In this document: positions 1 to 10,600 of the stretch, in pieces | Numbering within the stretch: position 1 is the first letter of the stretch | Layout: each line of letters starts with the position of its first letter | Assembly: GCA_019356535.1 (NCBI GenBank) | Contig: CP037918.1 | Location: 248,001 to 312,000, forward strand | From: Chromatiaceae bacterium | GTDB taxonomy: Bacteria; Pseudomonadota; Gammaproteobacteria; Chromatiales; Chromatiaceae | Direction: 5' to 3' | DNA length: 64,000 bases | Translations under genes and position numbers: made by a program | The notes under the pieces: model-generated | The model's input: the letters and a program-made list of their open reading frames with translations, nothing else | What the model was told of the DNA's origin: nothing | The model's database searches: none

Positions 1-221
1 TCGCGGCGCTGTCGGCTGCCCGCGGCCTTGGTCTGATACCGCTGACCCTGGTGCTGGACGAGGGGCAACCGGGAGCCTTGCAATACGACTGGACGCCGGT
101 GGCGGTGATGGGGCCAGAGCGGCACCTGGGGTATGCGGTGCAGTGGCTGGCCCTGGCCGTGGCGCTGCTGATCATCTATGTCGGGGTCAATACCCGGCGT
201 GTCGAACCGAAGGAGAACTGA
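1..221 (+). CDS. SURF1 family cytochrome oxidase assembly protein (C-terminal part)
   Basis: Only the last 72 codons are in the window, reading in the frame that starts at base 3. The segment has the SURF1 C-terminal signature GPERHLGYAVQW followed by one hydrophobic membrane span (LALAVALLIIYVGV) and a short charged tail ending at the TGA of 219-221. SURF1/Shy1 proteins are inner-membrane factors that help insert haem a into subunit I of aa3/caa3-type oxidases. The next gene starts at the following base with GTG, so it is the head of the SURF1-SCO-like-ctaA-ctaB assembly operon. The family call is firm despite the truncation, because the motif and the gene context agree. Confidence 0.88.
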   Translation, partial: AALSAARGLGLIPLTLVLDEGQPGALQYDWTPVAVMGPERHLGYAVQWLALAVALLIIYVGVNTRRVEPKEN

Positions 222-836
222 GTGGAACAGGGATTGGCCGTATCGCGCAGGGGACGACGACAGTTGCTGATGATCGTCGGCTTGTTTCTGTTGCCGCCGC
301 TGGCGGCCTGGCTGGCCTGGCAGTATCTGAGTAGTCACGGTGTGGCGGCCACCACCAACAATGGGGCGTTGATCTCGCCGGCGCGGCCGGTGGACCTGTC
401 GCGCCTCGATTACGCGCACGGGCAGTCTTTTGGCGACCTGCAGGGACGTTGGGTGTTCGTGGTCTTCTCCGGCACCACCTGTGATGCGCGCTGCGAGCGG
501 CAGCTCTACCTGACCCGGCAGGTGCGCATCGGGGTCAACAAGGACCTGCCGCGCGTGCGTCGCCTGTTGGTGGTACGCGGGGGCGAAGCGCTGGCAATGC
601 GCCAGGCGCTGGAGTCCGCGCACCCCGACCTGGTGGTGGCCGGCGGGGGGGATGCGGCGTTGCTCTCGGCCTTTCGTGGTGAAGGATTCGCGCCCGACGG
701 CTCGCGTTTCTTTCTGGTCGATCCGTTGGGCAACCTGATGATGTTTTATACGCTCGATGAGCACAACGGTGTGCTGCAGGGCAAGGGGCTGCTCAAGGAT
801 CTGCAGAAGCTGCTCAAGGTGTCACAGGTCGGATGA
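222..836 (+). CDS. SCO-like membrane-anchored thioredoxin-fold protein of the oxidase assembly operon
   Basis: 204 residues from a GTG directly after the SURF1 stop. Residues about 14-35 form an N-terminal membrane anchor. The rest reads as a periplasmic thioredoxin-like domain with a Cys pair, Cys87-x3-Cys91 (TTCDARC), placed where SCO/SenC proteins have their copper-binding CxxxC. A later DPLGNLMMFY resembles the SCO segment near the C-terminus. Proteins of this kind often sit between SURF1 and ctaA in gammaproteobacteria. SCO proteins deliver copper to, or reduce, the CuA site of oxidase subunit II, so a copper or thiol role is inferred. I do not see the third SCO copper ligand (a His) clearly, so it could be a degenerate paralogue. 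Its stop overlaps the ctaA start by 4 bases. Confidence 0.7.
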   Translation: MEQGLAVSRRGRRQLLMIVGLFLLPPLAAWLAWQYLSSHGVAATTNNGALISPARPVDLSRLDYAHGQSFGDLQGRWVFVVFSGTTCDARCERQLYLTRQVRIGVNKDLPRVRRLLVVRGGEALAMRQALESAHPDLVVAGGGDAALLSAFRGEGFAPDGSRFFLVDPLGNLMMFYTLDEHNGVLQGKGLLKDLQKLLKVSQVG

Positions 837-1810
837 CGGCCTATCGGACCTTTCTCGTCGTCACCCTGATGCTGGCCTTCTGTGTCATCGTGCTAGGGGC
901 CTATACCCGGCTGTCGGATGCTGGCCTGGGCTGTCCCGACTGGCCGACCTGCTATGGCCATCTTACGGTGCCCGACAGCCCCGAGGCGGTGGAACAGCAA
1001 CACTACCTCGAGCAGCGCCCGCTGGAGCCGGCCAAGGGCTGGGCGGAGATGATCCACCGCTATTTCGCCGGCACGCTCGGCGTGTTCATCCTGGTGATTG
1101 CCGTATGGTCGTGGCGCCTGCGGCGGCGGCATCCCGATCAACCCCTCGTGTTGCCCCTGGTACTGCTGGGCGTAGTGCTCTTCCAGGGCCTGCTGGGCAT
1201 GTGGACCGTGACGCTGCTGCTCAAACCCCTGGTGGTCATGGGGCACCTGCTGGGCGGGTTTGCCACCCTGGGGCTGTTGTTCCTGTTGCTGCGTATCACC
1301 GGCAAGGCGCTGGCGTTCGGACCGCGCGGTCGGACATGGGCTGTAATCGCGTTGCTCGTGCTGGTGATCCAGGTCGCGCTGGGCGGCTGGACCAGCACCA
1401 ACTACGCGGCCTTGTCCTGTACCGATTTTCCGACCTGCCAGGGTAGCTGGTGGTCTGAGATGGACTTCTCCGAGGCCTTCGTCATGTGGCGTGGGCTGGG
1501 TATCAATTACGAGTATGGCGTGCTGGAGCACCCGGCGCGCATCGCCATCCACGTGACGCATCGGCTCGGCGCCCTGACCACCCTGCTGGTGGTGGGTGGC
1601 TTTGCCCTCTACCTGCTTGGCCGGGGTGGGGTCGCGCGTCGCGCCGGTATTCCCGTGTTGTCGTTGCTGGTGCTGCAGATCGGGCTGGGCATCGGCAATG
1701 TCCTGTTGTATCTGCCCTTGCCGGTGGCGGTGGCACACAATGCAGTGGCGGCCTTGCTGCTGCTTTCACTCATCAATGCGAGCGATCTGTTATGGCGACG
1801 ACATTACTGA
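833..1810 (+). CDS. ctaA: Heme A synthase (COX15/CtaA family)
   Basis: 325 residues, normal for the proteobacterial COX15/CtaA family. Eight hydrophobic segments are visible. The first half contains [19 protein letters not shown] and a His within [12 protein letters not shown]. The second half contains [11 protein letters not shown] and the His of [14 protein letters not shown]. The protein oxidises the C8 methyl group of haem O to give haem A in the inner membrane. The start ATG (833) overlaps the upstream TGA, and the 3' end overlaps ctaB by 19 bases, so the genes are translationally coupled. The encoded step follows that of CtaB, which is next in the operon, so the two together supply haem A for an aa3-type oxidase whose structural genes must lie upstream of the window. 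Confidence 0.95.
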   Translation: MTAYRTFLVVTLMLAFCVIVLGAYTRLSDAGLGCPDWPTCYGHLTVPDSPEAVEQQHYLEQRPLEPAKGWAEMIHRYFAGTLGVFILVIAVWSWRLRRRHPDQPLVLPLVLLGVVLFQGLLGMWTVTLLLKPLVVMGHLLGGFATLGLLFLLLRITGKALAFGPRGRTWAVIALLVLVIQVALGGWTSTNYAALSCTDFPTCQGSWWSEMDFSEAFVMWRGLGINYEYGVLEHPARIAIHVTHRLGALTTLLVVGGFALYLLGRGGVARRAGIPVLSLLVLQIGLGIGNVLLYLPLPVAVAHNAVAALLLLSLINASDLLWRRHY

Positions 1811-2697
1811 ATGCCCGGGAAGGGCTCCATGCCGACTGGCGTCACTACCTCGAACTGTGCAAGCCCAAGGTGGTGCTGCTGATCGTGTTTACCGCCGTGG
1901 TGGGCATGCTGCTGGCCAGTCCTGGTCTGCCGCCATTGAGCGTGTTGCTCGCTGCGACCCTCGGCATCGGCCTGGTCGCGGCCTCGGCCGCGGCCATCAA
2001 TCACGTGGTGGACCGGCGTATCGATGCCATCATGGGGCGCACGCACGGACGCCCCCTGCCCAAGGGGGCACTGACGCCACGGCAGGCGCTGGTGTTTGCC
2101 TTTGCGATCGGGGGACTGGGAATGGTCTTGCTGGTCACCTGGGTCAATGTGCTCACGGCAGTCCTGACTTTCGGATCACTGATCGGTTACGCAGTGGTCT
2201 ATACCATGTATCTGAAGCGCGCCACGCCACAGAATATTGTCATCGGCGGTGCTGCGGGGGCTGCACCGCCCCTGCTGGGCTGGGCGGCGGTGGCTGGCAG
2301 TGTCGATCCCGGTGCCATGCTGCTGTTCCTGATCATCTTCACCTGGACGCCTCCGCACTTCTGGGCGCTGGCCATTCACCGGACCGAGGAATACCGCAAG
2401 GTAGACATGCCCATGCTGCCGGTGACCCATGGCAAGGACTACACCCGCCTGCAGATCCTGCTCTATACGGTGCTGCTGTTCGTGGTCACCCTGCTGCCGT
2501 TCAGCTACGGCATGAGCGGCATGCCCTACCTCGTGGGTGTGCTGCCGCTGAACCTGGGCTTCCTGTACTACGCGGTCCAGCTCTACCGCAACGAAGACCC
2601 GCGCATGCCCATGCGTACCTTCGGTTATTCCATTGTCTACCTGATGGCCCTGTTCGCGCTGCTGCTGGTCGATCACTATCTGCCACTGCTGTACTGA
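1792..2697 (+). CDS. ctaB: Protoheme IX farnesyltransferase (heme O synthase)
   Basis: 301 residues of the UbiA prenyltransferase superfamily. The Asp-rich motif appears as [20 protein letters not shown] near residue 85, which is the CtaB/CyoE version. Roughly nine membrane spans follow, including the loop [13 protein letters not shown]. The enzyme transfers the farnesyl group of FPP to protohaem to form haem O, the substrate of CtaA. I chose the ATG at 1792 ([11 protein letters not shown]) because it gives the family's normal length and lies within the end of ctaA. A longer upstream open frame from 1486 is only read-through in the ctaA shadow frame. This is the last gene of the operon. The sco gene that often follows is absent, and the SCO-like gene lies upstream instead. 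Confidence 0.95.
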   Translation: MATTLLNAREGLHADWRHYLELCKPKVVLLIVFTAVVGMLLASPGLPPLSVLLAATLGIGLVAASAAAINHVVDRRIDAIMGRTHGRPLPKGALTPRQALVFAFAIGGLGMVLLVTWVNVLTAVLTFGSLIGYAVVYTMYLKRATPQNIVIGGAAGAAPPLLGWAAVAGSVDPGAMLLFLIIFTWTPPHFWALAIHRTEEYRKVDMPMLPVTHGKDYTRLQILLYTVLLFVVTLLPFSYGMSGMPYLVGVLPLNLGFLYYAVQLYRNEDPRMPMRTFGYSIVYLMALFALLLVDHYLPLLY

Positions 2698-3031
2698 GGC
2701 CGTGCAGTTTGTCATTGCGGGTGGCGTTGTGATTCCTGCCTCCGGGGCTCGGTATGGATGGAATTGCCGCACGACATATGTCTGAACCCATGATTTCCGG
2801 GCCACCTGTTCTCTTGAATGTTGACTGTCAGTACGAACCAGGATCTCAGGGGCACGTCATCTCATCCCTGTGCATGGTGGCCTGCGGCTCGGAAAACTCC
2901 GTAAATACATTCCTGTAGTCCTACCAGCAAGCCTCCCTGCCGCCGAGTGTTTCTGGAACGCATACCTGCAAACGAAACAAATACTTGGGTGATTAAACGA
3001 TGTGCTCCTGACCAGGATAACGGTGTCTCAC

Positions 3032-3050
3032 ATGTACTGAATCAGTACAT
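3032..3050. promoter_or_regulatory. Perfect 19-bp palindrome, likely operator
   Basis: ATGTACTGA-A-TCAGTACAT: two perfect 9-base arms around a single base. Its last T is the first base of the putative -35 box, so a bound repressor would block RNA polymerase. The size and symmetry resemble TetR-family operators, but no regulator gene is adjacent, so the cognate protein is unknown. A half-site-like TCAGTAC also occurs near 2827. Confidence 0.6.
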
Positions 3051-3078
3051 TGCGTAGAAATTAGTCGTTTTGTATAGT
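3050..3078 (+). promoter_or_regulatory. Putative sigma70 promoter of the secretion operon
   Basis: TTGCGT (3050-3055), a 17-base spacer, then TATAGT (3073-3078). The -10 box matches five of six consensus bases, the -35 only three. It lies about 140 bases before the TolC-family start, which leaves a long 5' leader. Confidence 0.4.
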
Positions 3079-3218
3079 ACCGGCCCTGCGCAAATCAAGG
3101 AGTTGTGCCGACACAAGGATGCGTCGCGACTCAAACAATGACGGCCTGTCCCGGATGCTCTTTTGCAGTAAGCCATCGGGGGTAAGGGAACGCCGAAGGA
3201 TCAAGAGGCTGGAGAGTG

Positions 3219-4556
3219 ATGGGGCGGCAGTTGAGTACAGGTGGGATCTTGTGTGTCTGGTTGCTGGGATACGTGGTCCCGGCGGCGGCCGACGATCTGG
3301 TATCGCTGTACGCGGAGGCCGTCAGGCAGGATCCCAAGCTCCAGTCGGCACGTTTCGAGCACCAGGCAGACCAGGAGCGGGTGCCCCAGGCGTGGGCCGA
3401 TTACCGGCCAGTGGTGACCTTCGACTACGACCGGGTCCGCACCACGCAGGACATCATCAGCAGTGACAACACCGTCTTCCAGGCGGGTTCGACCACATTT
3501 CCGGTTACCACCTGGACCCTGTCTCTTACCCAACCCGTCTTTCGCTACGCGAACTTCATTCGTATCGGTCAGGCTGAGGTCGAGCTGAAAGGGGCCGATG
3601 CAAAGCTCGTGCAGGCAGAACAGGAACTGATGCTGCGCGTGGCCGAGGCCTATTTTGGCGCCCTCGAGGCCAGGGACGAGCTGGCCTTTCTGAAAGCGGA
3701 GCGCGCTGCCGCCCGGCAGAAGATGCAACTCGAAGCCGGCCGTGAGCGTGCCCGAATCGGACGGGCCGTGGACCGTTATGACGCAGAGGCCCGCGCGGCC
3801 TCGGTGGATGCCGACTATGCCGATGCCGAGGTGGCCCTGCAGGATGCGCGCGAGCAGCTGTACGAGATCATCGGGCGTGAGCCGAATGCTCTGGCAAGGC
3901 TCACCGGCGAGCCGGACCTCAAGGCGCCCGAGCCCGCAGACGAGGACTACTGGGTAAAACGTGGGGTCGAGAACAACCCTGCGGTGGTGGTGCAGCGGTA
4001 CGCCGTCGAGGTGGCGCGAAAGGAGGTCGAGCGGCAGAACGCGGGGCACTATCCCACCGTGGATCTTGTGGTCAACCGAACCAAGCAGAAAACGGGGGGT
4101 ACCCTGTTCGGTGGCGGCAGCGAAGTGTTGACGCAGGAGATGATGCTGCGCCTGAGCGTGCCCATCTATGCGGGCGGCTCGGTGAGTTCGCGGAAGCGGG
4201 AAGCGGTGGCCCGTCATTTTCAGGCCAAGTCGGAGCTCACGCGCCTGCAGCGCGAGGCGCGGCGCAAGATCCGGGAGGCCTACGCGGGGGTCAACAATGC
4301 CATCAAGCGCATCAAGGCGCTGAAAAAGGCGCTGACGGCACAGGAAGCAACGCTGGTGCTGCGTAAAAAGGCCTACCGCGCGGGCCTGGAGACCGCGTTG
4401 AGCGTGCTCGATGCAGAGCGCGGCCTGTATTCGGTTCGGCGGGATCTGGCCAAGGCGAAGTATGACTACCTGCTCAACAGCCTGCGCCTCAAGGCTCGGG
4501 TTGGCATTTTGACCGCTGATGATCTGCAAGCGGTGTCACGTTGGCTCGAGGGCTGA
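3219..4556 (+). CDS. TolC-family outer membrane channel protein
   Basis: 445 residues, the usual length for TolC/OEP proteins. An N-terminal signal peptide (TGGILCVWLLGYVVPAAA, residues about 8-25) precedes DDLVSLYAEAVRQDPKLQSA, a typical TolC start of the mature chain. The protein then shows the two-fold repeat of long amphipathic helices and short beta hairpins. One is near TLSLTQPVFRYANF and its counterpart near LRLSVPIYAGGSVSSRKREA. It would form a trimeric channel-tunnel from periplasm to outside. Start choice: ATG at 3219, with GTG 3216 directly before it also possible; the AAGAGG at 3203-3208 suits either. It is the first gene of the operon with the giant RTX protein, so it is probably that protein's exit duct. 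The role is inferred from context; the family is clear. Confidence 0.9.
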   Translation: MGRQLSTGGILCVWLLGYVVPAAADDLVSLYAEAVRQDPKLQSARFEHQADQERVPQAWADYRPVVTFDYDRVRTTQDIISSDNTVFQAGSTTFPVTTWTLSLTQPVFRYANFIRIGQAEVELKGADAKLVQAEQELMLRVAEAYFGALEARDELAFLKAERAAARQKMQLEAGRERARIGRAVDRYDAEARAASVDADYADAEVALQDAREQLYEIIGREPNALARLTGEPDLKAPEPADEDYWVKRGVENNPAVVVQRYAVEVARKEVERQNAGHYPTVDLVVNRTKQKTGGTLFGGGSEVLTQEMMLRLSVPIYAGGSVSSRKREAVARHFQAKSELTRLQREARRKIREAYAGVNNAIKRIKALKKALTAQEATLVLRKKAYRAGLETALSVLDAERGLYSVRRDLAKAKYDYLLNSLRLKARVGILTADDLQAVSRWLEG

Positions 4557-4644
4557 CGGGGTGCTGTTGTAGCTATCCGCTATGGACAAGGCCGGGCCTG
4601 CAAGGCATGGCCGTTTCCTCGAGCAAAAGGGATGGAGCGATAAT

Positions 4645-7600
4645 ATGGCTCGGCGCAACAAGAAAAAGGCTGGCAGGCAACGCAAGGCGACCGAGCGGTC
4701 GAAAACCCTCCACTTCGAGGCGCTGGAAGCGAGGGTCCTGCTCTCCGCGGACCTGGGCCTGAATGCGGCCGATCTGCAGCAGTCGGCACGGCCGGACGAG
4801 GAGGCCGCCTTGACGGCCGAGGCGTTGACCGAGGCCAATACCCTGGAGTTTGCAGCCGCCTCGCTGGCGGTGGACGACAGCTTGCTCGATCTGGCCGCGC
4901 AGATACAGGCTGGGCCAGACGGAAACGGCGTTGCCGACCAGGCGCAGGCGGCGGCCCCTTCGGACAGCGCAGCGAGCCAGGCCGAAGCGGCAACGGGGGG
5001 CGCCGAGGACATCGCGCCGGCAGCGGCACCGCAGGGCCATGCCGACGAGGCAGGTACGGCCGGTGTGTCGGACGAGGAGGCGGCGGCAGCAGGAGAAGAT
5101 GTCGCGCCGGTAGAGGCTGGGTCGGGCGCAGCCCCCGGTGCAAGTCTCAGTCCCGATGCGGCCTTCCTGGCGCAACGCATGCTGGCCAGCCAGGTCGTGA
5201 TCCTGGACGCGGCCGTGCCCCAACTGCAGGACGTGGTGCGCGAGTTGCTGGCGCATGACGGCCATGCCACGGTGGGGCAGGCGCTTGCGGCCGTGAACTC
5301 CTCGCCGTCCGCTACCCGGACGGATCAGCCGGTCCGGAGCGAGGACGTGAGCCTGGCGCAGCAATGGCTGCAGGCGGACATCGCGCAGCAGGTGCAGTTC
5401 AATGCCGCACGCGAAGTGAAGGTGTTTGTGCTCGACGCCTCACGGGACGGTGTCGAGCAGGTCGGCGAGATCCTGGACCACTACCGCGAAGTGGCCGCGG
5501 TACACCTCCTCAGCCACGGTGCGGCCGGTGCCGTGTTCCTTGGCAACACGCGGCTCAACAGCCAGGAAGTGCGCAATGAGCGGCAGCAGCTCAAACGTTG
5601 GGGCCAGGCGCTCAAGAAGACCGGTGACCTGCTGCTCTATGGCTGTGACGTGGCAGAAGGTGAACTGGGCCTGAGCTTCGTGGAGCAGCTCGCTAGCGCC
5701 ACCGGGGCCGACGTGGCGGCCTCGACCGATGACACCGGCAACCTGCCGGGTGCCGACTGGGATCTCGAAAGCACCGTCGGTGTGATCGAAACGGCCAGCC
5801 TCGTCAGTCATTCGATGCGCGGCACGCTGGACTTCACCGGTACCGCCAATGCGGACACCATCACCGACCAGACGGGCGTGCTCAAGGGCCTGGAAGGCAA
5901 TGATACCTACCAGTTCACCACCTTGCCGGCGGCCCAGGTCACCATCTCCGAGGTGCGTGGCGAAGGCAGCGACACGCTGGATCTGTCCGCTATTGGAAGT
6001 GACCTGACCATCGTCATCAAGAAGGACGACATCGTCGAGGTGCGGGATGCCAGCGGCACGGTCAAGGTGACGGCGGCCCATATCGAAAACATCAAGGGTG
6101 GTAGCGGTAATGACACCTTCTTCGTGCAGAAAGGCGCCGCGCTCAAGGGCTGGATCGACGGTAATGGCGGCAACAACACGCTGACCTATACCGATGCCAA
6201 TGCCGGCCTGTTGGACAAGAGCTATACCGGTACGGCGGCCATCGATTTCAGCGTCTCTTCTGTTGATGCCGGTCGTGCCACCGGGATCGATGGATTTGCC
6301 GCGGGTGGGATCAAGAACATCCAGCATGCCATTGGTGGCCGTGCGGACGACCTCCTCAAGGGCGATGCCGGTGATAACGACCTTGCGGGTGGCAAGGGGG
6401 ACGACGTCCTCCTGGGTGGTGATGGAACGGACATCCTGTCTGGCGATGCCGGCAATGACACGCTCGATGGCCAGACCGGTACCGATACCCTGTCCGGCGG
6501 CCAGGGCGATGATACCCTCAAGGCCAGCGCCGGCGGCGACCTGTTGCAGGGCGGGGGAGGCAACGACCGCTACGTGTTCGATGATACCGCCGACTGGAGC
6601 GGCAGCCAGGTCTCCGAGGTCGCCGGAGAGGGCACGGACACCCTGGACTTCAGCGGGGTGACGGCGAACCTGACCTTTACTCTCAATGACGTTACGACCA
6701 CCGGGGTCGCGGTATCGGCTGCCGGCAAGTCGATCAGCGGTGCGCAGCACATCGAGCGGCTGGTGCTGGGTAGCGGGGTGAATGTCCTGCAGTTCAGGGA
6801 CAACTGGGCGCCCAGGCTGGTCGTCGAGGCGAGCGCTGCGGCGACGGTCACACTGGACCTCAGTGCGGTGACCAGGGATCTCTACTTCAAGATCCGCAAG
6901 GACGGTGCTGTCGAGATTGCGGATACGGCAGCGCGCAGTGGCGGGCATCGGGCCATCGTGGCCCATGTCGACAACATCATCGGTGGCCAGGCCCTCAATC
7001 GCTTTCTCTTCGAAAAAGGCGCAAGCCTTCCCGGCAATCTCACGTCGGGTGCCAGCGCGCGCAACATTCTCGACTACACCCGCTTTGGCGTTGCGGTGGA
7101 TCTCGCCCTGCCCATCACCCCGGGTGTCAGCGGCACCCTCAGCGGCACCTTCGAGGTGGTTGGCAGCGGACAGCAGGATCTCCTGGTTGCCAGAGCGGCA
7201 GGCCAGCAGCTGTCCGGCGGCAAGGGGAACGACTACCTGGTGGGCGGCAACGGGGCCGATACCCTGGTGGGCGATGCGGGCAATGACACCCTGATCGGCG
7301 GGGCCGGGAACGATACCCTCCAGGGTGGCAAGGGTGACGATACGTACTATTTCGCCAGCGGCTGGGGCGTCGATACGCTGATCGAAGCGCGCAGCGGCGG
7401 GACCGATACCCTCAGCTTCGCCGGCATGGCCACCGTGCCTGCCACCGCCCAGCTTTCGACCGTGGATGCGGTCCAGGCGGTGACCCAGGCCCTGACCTTC
7501 ACCCTCGACAACAGCCTGCAGAATGCCCTGACGGTTACCGGCGGCAGCGACCAGCTGACGCTCGACAAGACCTCACTGTCGAACATCGAATTCGTCCTGG

Positions 7601-10600
7601 GCGGCCAGGACGCCAACCGTTATGTCTTCAAGCAGAGCTGGTGGCAGGCCACCGGCTCCGGGCTCACCATCGACGACACGGCCTCGAGCAACGGCACGCT
7701 GGACCTGTCGGCAGTCACCTCAGATCTCGATTTCACGATCACCGACGACAACGGCGTAAGCGTGGTGACGATCAAGGTGGTCGATGCCTTCCGGAGCTAC
7801 ACGGTCACCGCCCGCGGCATCGAGAACATCGTCGGTGGCCAGGGGGCCAACCGTTACCGTTTCGAGGGCGATGCGGCCCTGGCGGGCGATCTGACCGGCT
7901 ACACCGGAACGGGCAGCGCCACGCTGGATTTTTCCCGGTATGGCAACAGCGACAACACGGGGGTTGATGTCGACCTGGGGGCCGGCACGGTCCGGCAGAA
8001 CACGGGAAGTGCATCAGCCCCGCGGCTGGTGGGTGGCAGGCTCACCTTCATCGATGATGTTGTCGGCAGCGCGTTCGATGACCAGATCGTCGGTGACGCG
8101 CAGGCCAACCGTCTGGAGGGCGGGGCCGGCAAGGACTTGCTCGATGGTGGCGCGGGCAATGACATCCTGATCGGGGGGCAGGGCAGCGACATCCTGCAAG
8201 GTGGCCTCGGAAACGACACCTACCTGGTGGACGCCCAGTGGGCCAAGCCGGCGGGGTCGCTCTCGCCCAACCAGAGCGACACCATCACCGACACGGACGG
8301 GGCCAACCAGCTGGACCTGACCGCGATCAAGAAAGACCTGAAACTGGTATTCGAGCAGGCAGCCGGTGGTATCGGCACCAAGGTGACCGTGTCGATGGAC
8401 CTGCCGGGCGGCGTGCTCAAGAACAAGGTCACGATCGATAATGCCAATGCGGGCTGGACGATCGACACCGGGGCCGGCGATGACAGCGTCATCGTGAAGG
8501 ACGGCGTCGATTTCCAGGGCGCACTCAATACGGGTGCCGGCATCAATACCCTGGATTATTTCCACGGCACCGATGCGCTCGGTGGCTACCAGTCCACTGT
8601 CGTGGTGGACCTGACGGCGGGTACGGCCACGGCCATCGGCACGATCAGCGGCTTTCGCGATGTCTGGGGCTCGATGGGAACGGGCAACGACCGGCTGACC
8701 GGTGATGTCCAGGACAACACCTTCTACGTGGGGGCCTGGGGCGAGAGCGACGGCACCAACAACCGGCAGCACCTCATCGACGGTGGAGGCGGCAACGATA
8801 CGGTCAGCTTCGCCGGCTTCGATCAGCCGGACTTCGCCGTCACTGCCGACCTGGGGGCGGACACCGTCACCCATGTACATAGCACCACGGGAGCGCTACA
8901 GACGGTCGCGACGCTGACGGCCATCGAGAACCTGGTGGGTGGCGCCGGCAATGACACCCTGATCGGGGATGGCGGCGCCAACCTGCTCGACGGCGGAAAG
9001 GGTGACGACACCCTCCAGGGCGGCGCCGGTGACGATATCTATCGCTTCAACAGCGGCTGGGGACAGGACGCCATCGTCGAGGCCGTGAACCAGGGCGACG
9101 ACCGCGTGGATCTCTCGGGGGTTGCCGAAGTGCTGACCGTGGATGTCGCACGCGGCGATGGGGCCGAGGTGGACCTGACGGCCGCCCTGGCGCGCACGCT
9201 CAGCGTGAGTGACGGAACGAACACGGTGACGCTCGGGTTCGACACCGAGCGTTTCGACGGTCTCAAGGACACCGATACCCTGACCAAGGCCAATGTCACC
9301 CTGAGCACGGCGGTGCAGGACGCGATCATCGATGGCCTGGTGTCGGTCAGGGGCGTGCTCGAGAATCTTCCGCAGCACGCCGATTTCGACAACCTGCTCG
9401 CGCTGAAGATCCCGCTGGTGGAGCAGACCCTGCAACAACTGTTGACCGATGCCAACGGGGCCATGGATGCCAGCAGGGCCACTGCGGCCATCAAGGTGGG
9501 CCTGGATGAGCGCATCGATGCCCTGAAGACCCTGTTCTGGGGCAGTGCCACCGCAACGGCCAACGACGGCAATACCAGCACCACCGATGCGGTACTGGCA
9601 CTGACCGATGCCAACGGGAACCCGCTGTTCACGCATAGCCCGGATACCCGGCTGATCCAGTTCGGTACCACCCTGGAGCTGTTCAACCGCACCACGCCCC
9701 AGGGGCTGAACCTGGGGGCCACGCTGAGCGAGATCCCCGCCCTGAGCGTGGCCCTCAACCCCGATGTGACGACCCGGCTCACGCTGGACTTTGCGTTCGG
9801 CGTCCTGCCGGCGGACCCTGCTCAACCCGACCGGAACCTGCAATTCGATCTGGCGGACCCGAGCCTCGATTTCCTGGTCACCCTGGGCGACAACGCGGTC
9901 AATGCCGCGCTCGATCTGGGCCTCATCGGGGCCAGCGTGCAGAATGGCAGCCTGTCGATGCAGATCGGTGTCGGTCTGGCCGCCCAGGGCGATTATCAGG
10001 GCCCGGCGCTGGCGAGCCTTTCCAATGCCGACTTCTTCATCCGGGCTGATCAGGGCACCGCAATCGCGGCCACCCTGCCGATCGCCGTGGATGTCTCGGC
10101 ACTGGGCATCGACCTGCCGGACCTGCCGACCATTTCGTTGGCCACCCTCGCCCTGCCGGAGTTTCCGACACTCCCGGATCTGCAGGCCTTCCTGGCCAAC
10201 CTCAGCTGGGACCTGCCCGACCTGAGCCAGTTGTTCGACCTGGGCAATCTCAGCATGGACCAGTTGTTTGCCATGCTGCGCTCGGGTTTGCAGTACCTGG
10301 TCGACAACTTCGACTTCAGCCTCAACATCCCCGGCCTCGACCTGACGCTGGACGACCTGTTCAAGTGGCTGAACATCAGCGGGTTCGACGGCTTCGACCT
10401 GGGCATCAAGCAATTCTTGCAGGATCTCATCGATGCGCTGGATCCCGCCAATTTCACTGCGGGCCTGCAGGGGCTCCAGCAGTGGCTCAACGACCTGCTC
10501 GCGGGCCTGTTTCCGAATCTGTGGCCTGCCTGGTCGTTGCCGCATTTCGATCTCAGCTGGGACGGTTTCGATCTCGGTTTCGATTTCGGCTTCGATCTGG

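Larger units (their letters stand above)
2698..3218. other. Intergenic region between ctaB and the giant-protein operon
   Basis: 521 bases without a convincing gene. The first 250 bases show no recognisable feature. The downstream half holds a perfect palindrome (3032-3050) and a sigma70-like promoter (3050-3078), so it is best read as the control region for the downstream secretion operon. An ORF beginning at 3119 overlaps the TolC-family gene in another frame and is not supported. Confidence 0.6.

Noticed and set aside
3119..3466. Plus-strand ORF starting ahead of the TolC-family gene
   Set aside because: It overlaps the first third of the TolC-family gene in another frame and has an Arg/Gly-rich shadow-like composition.
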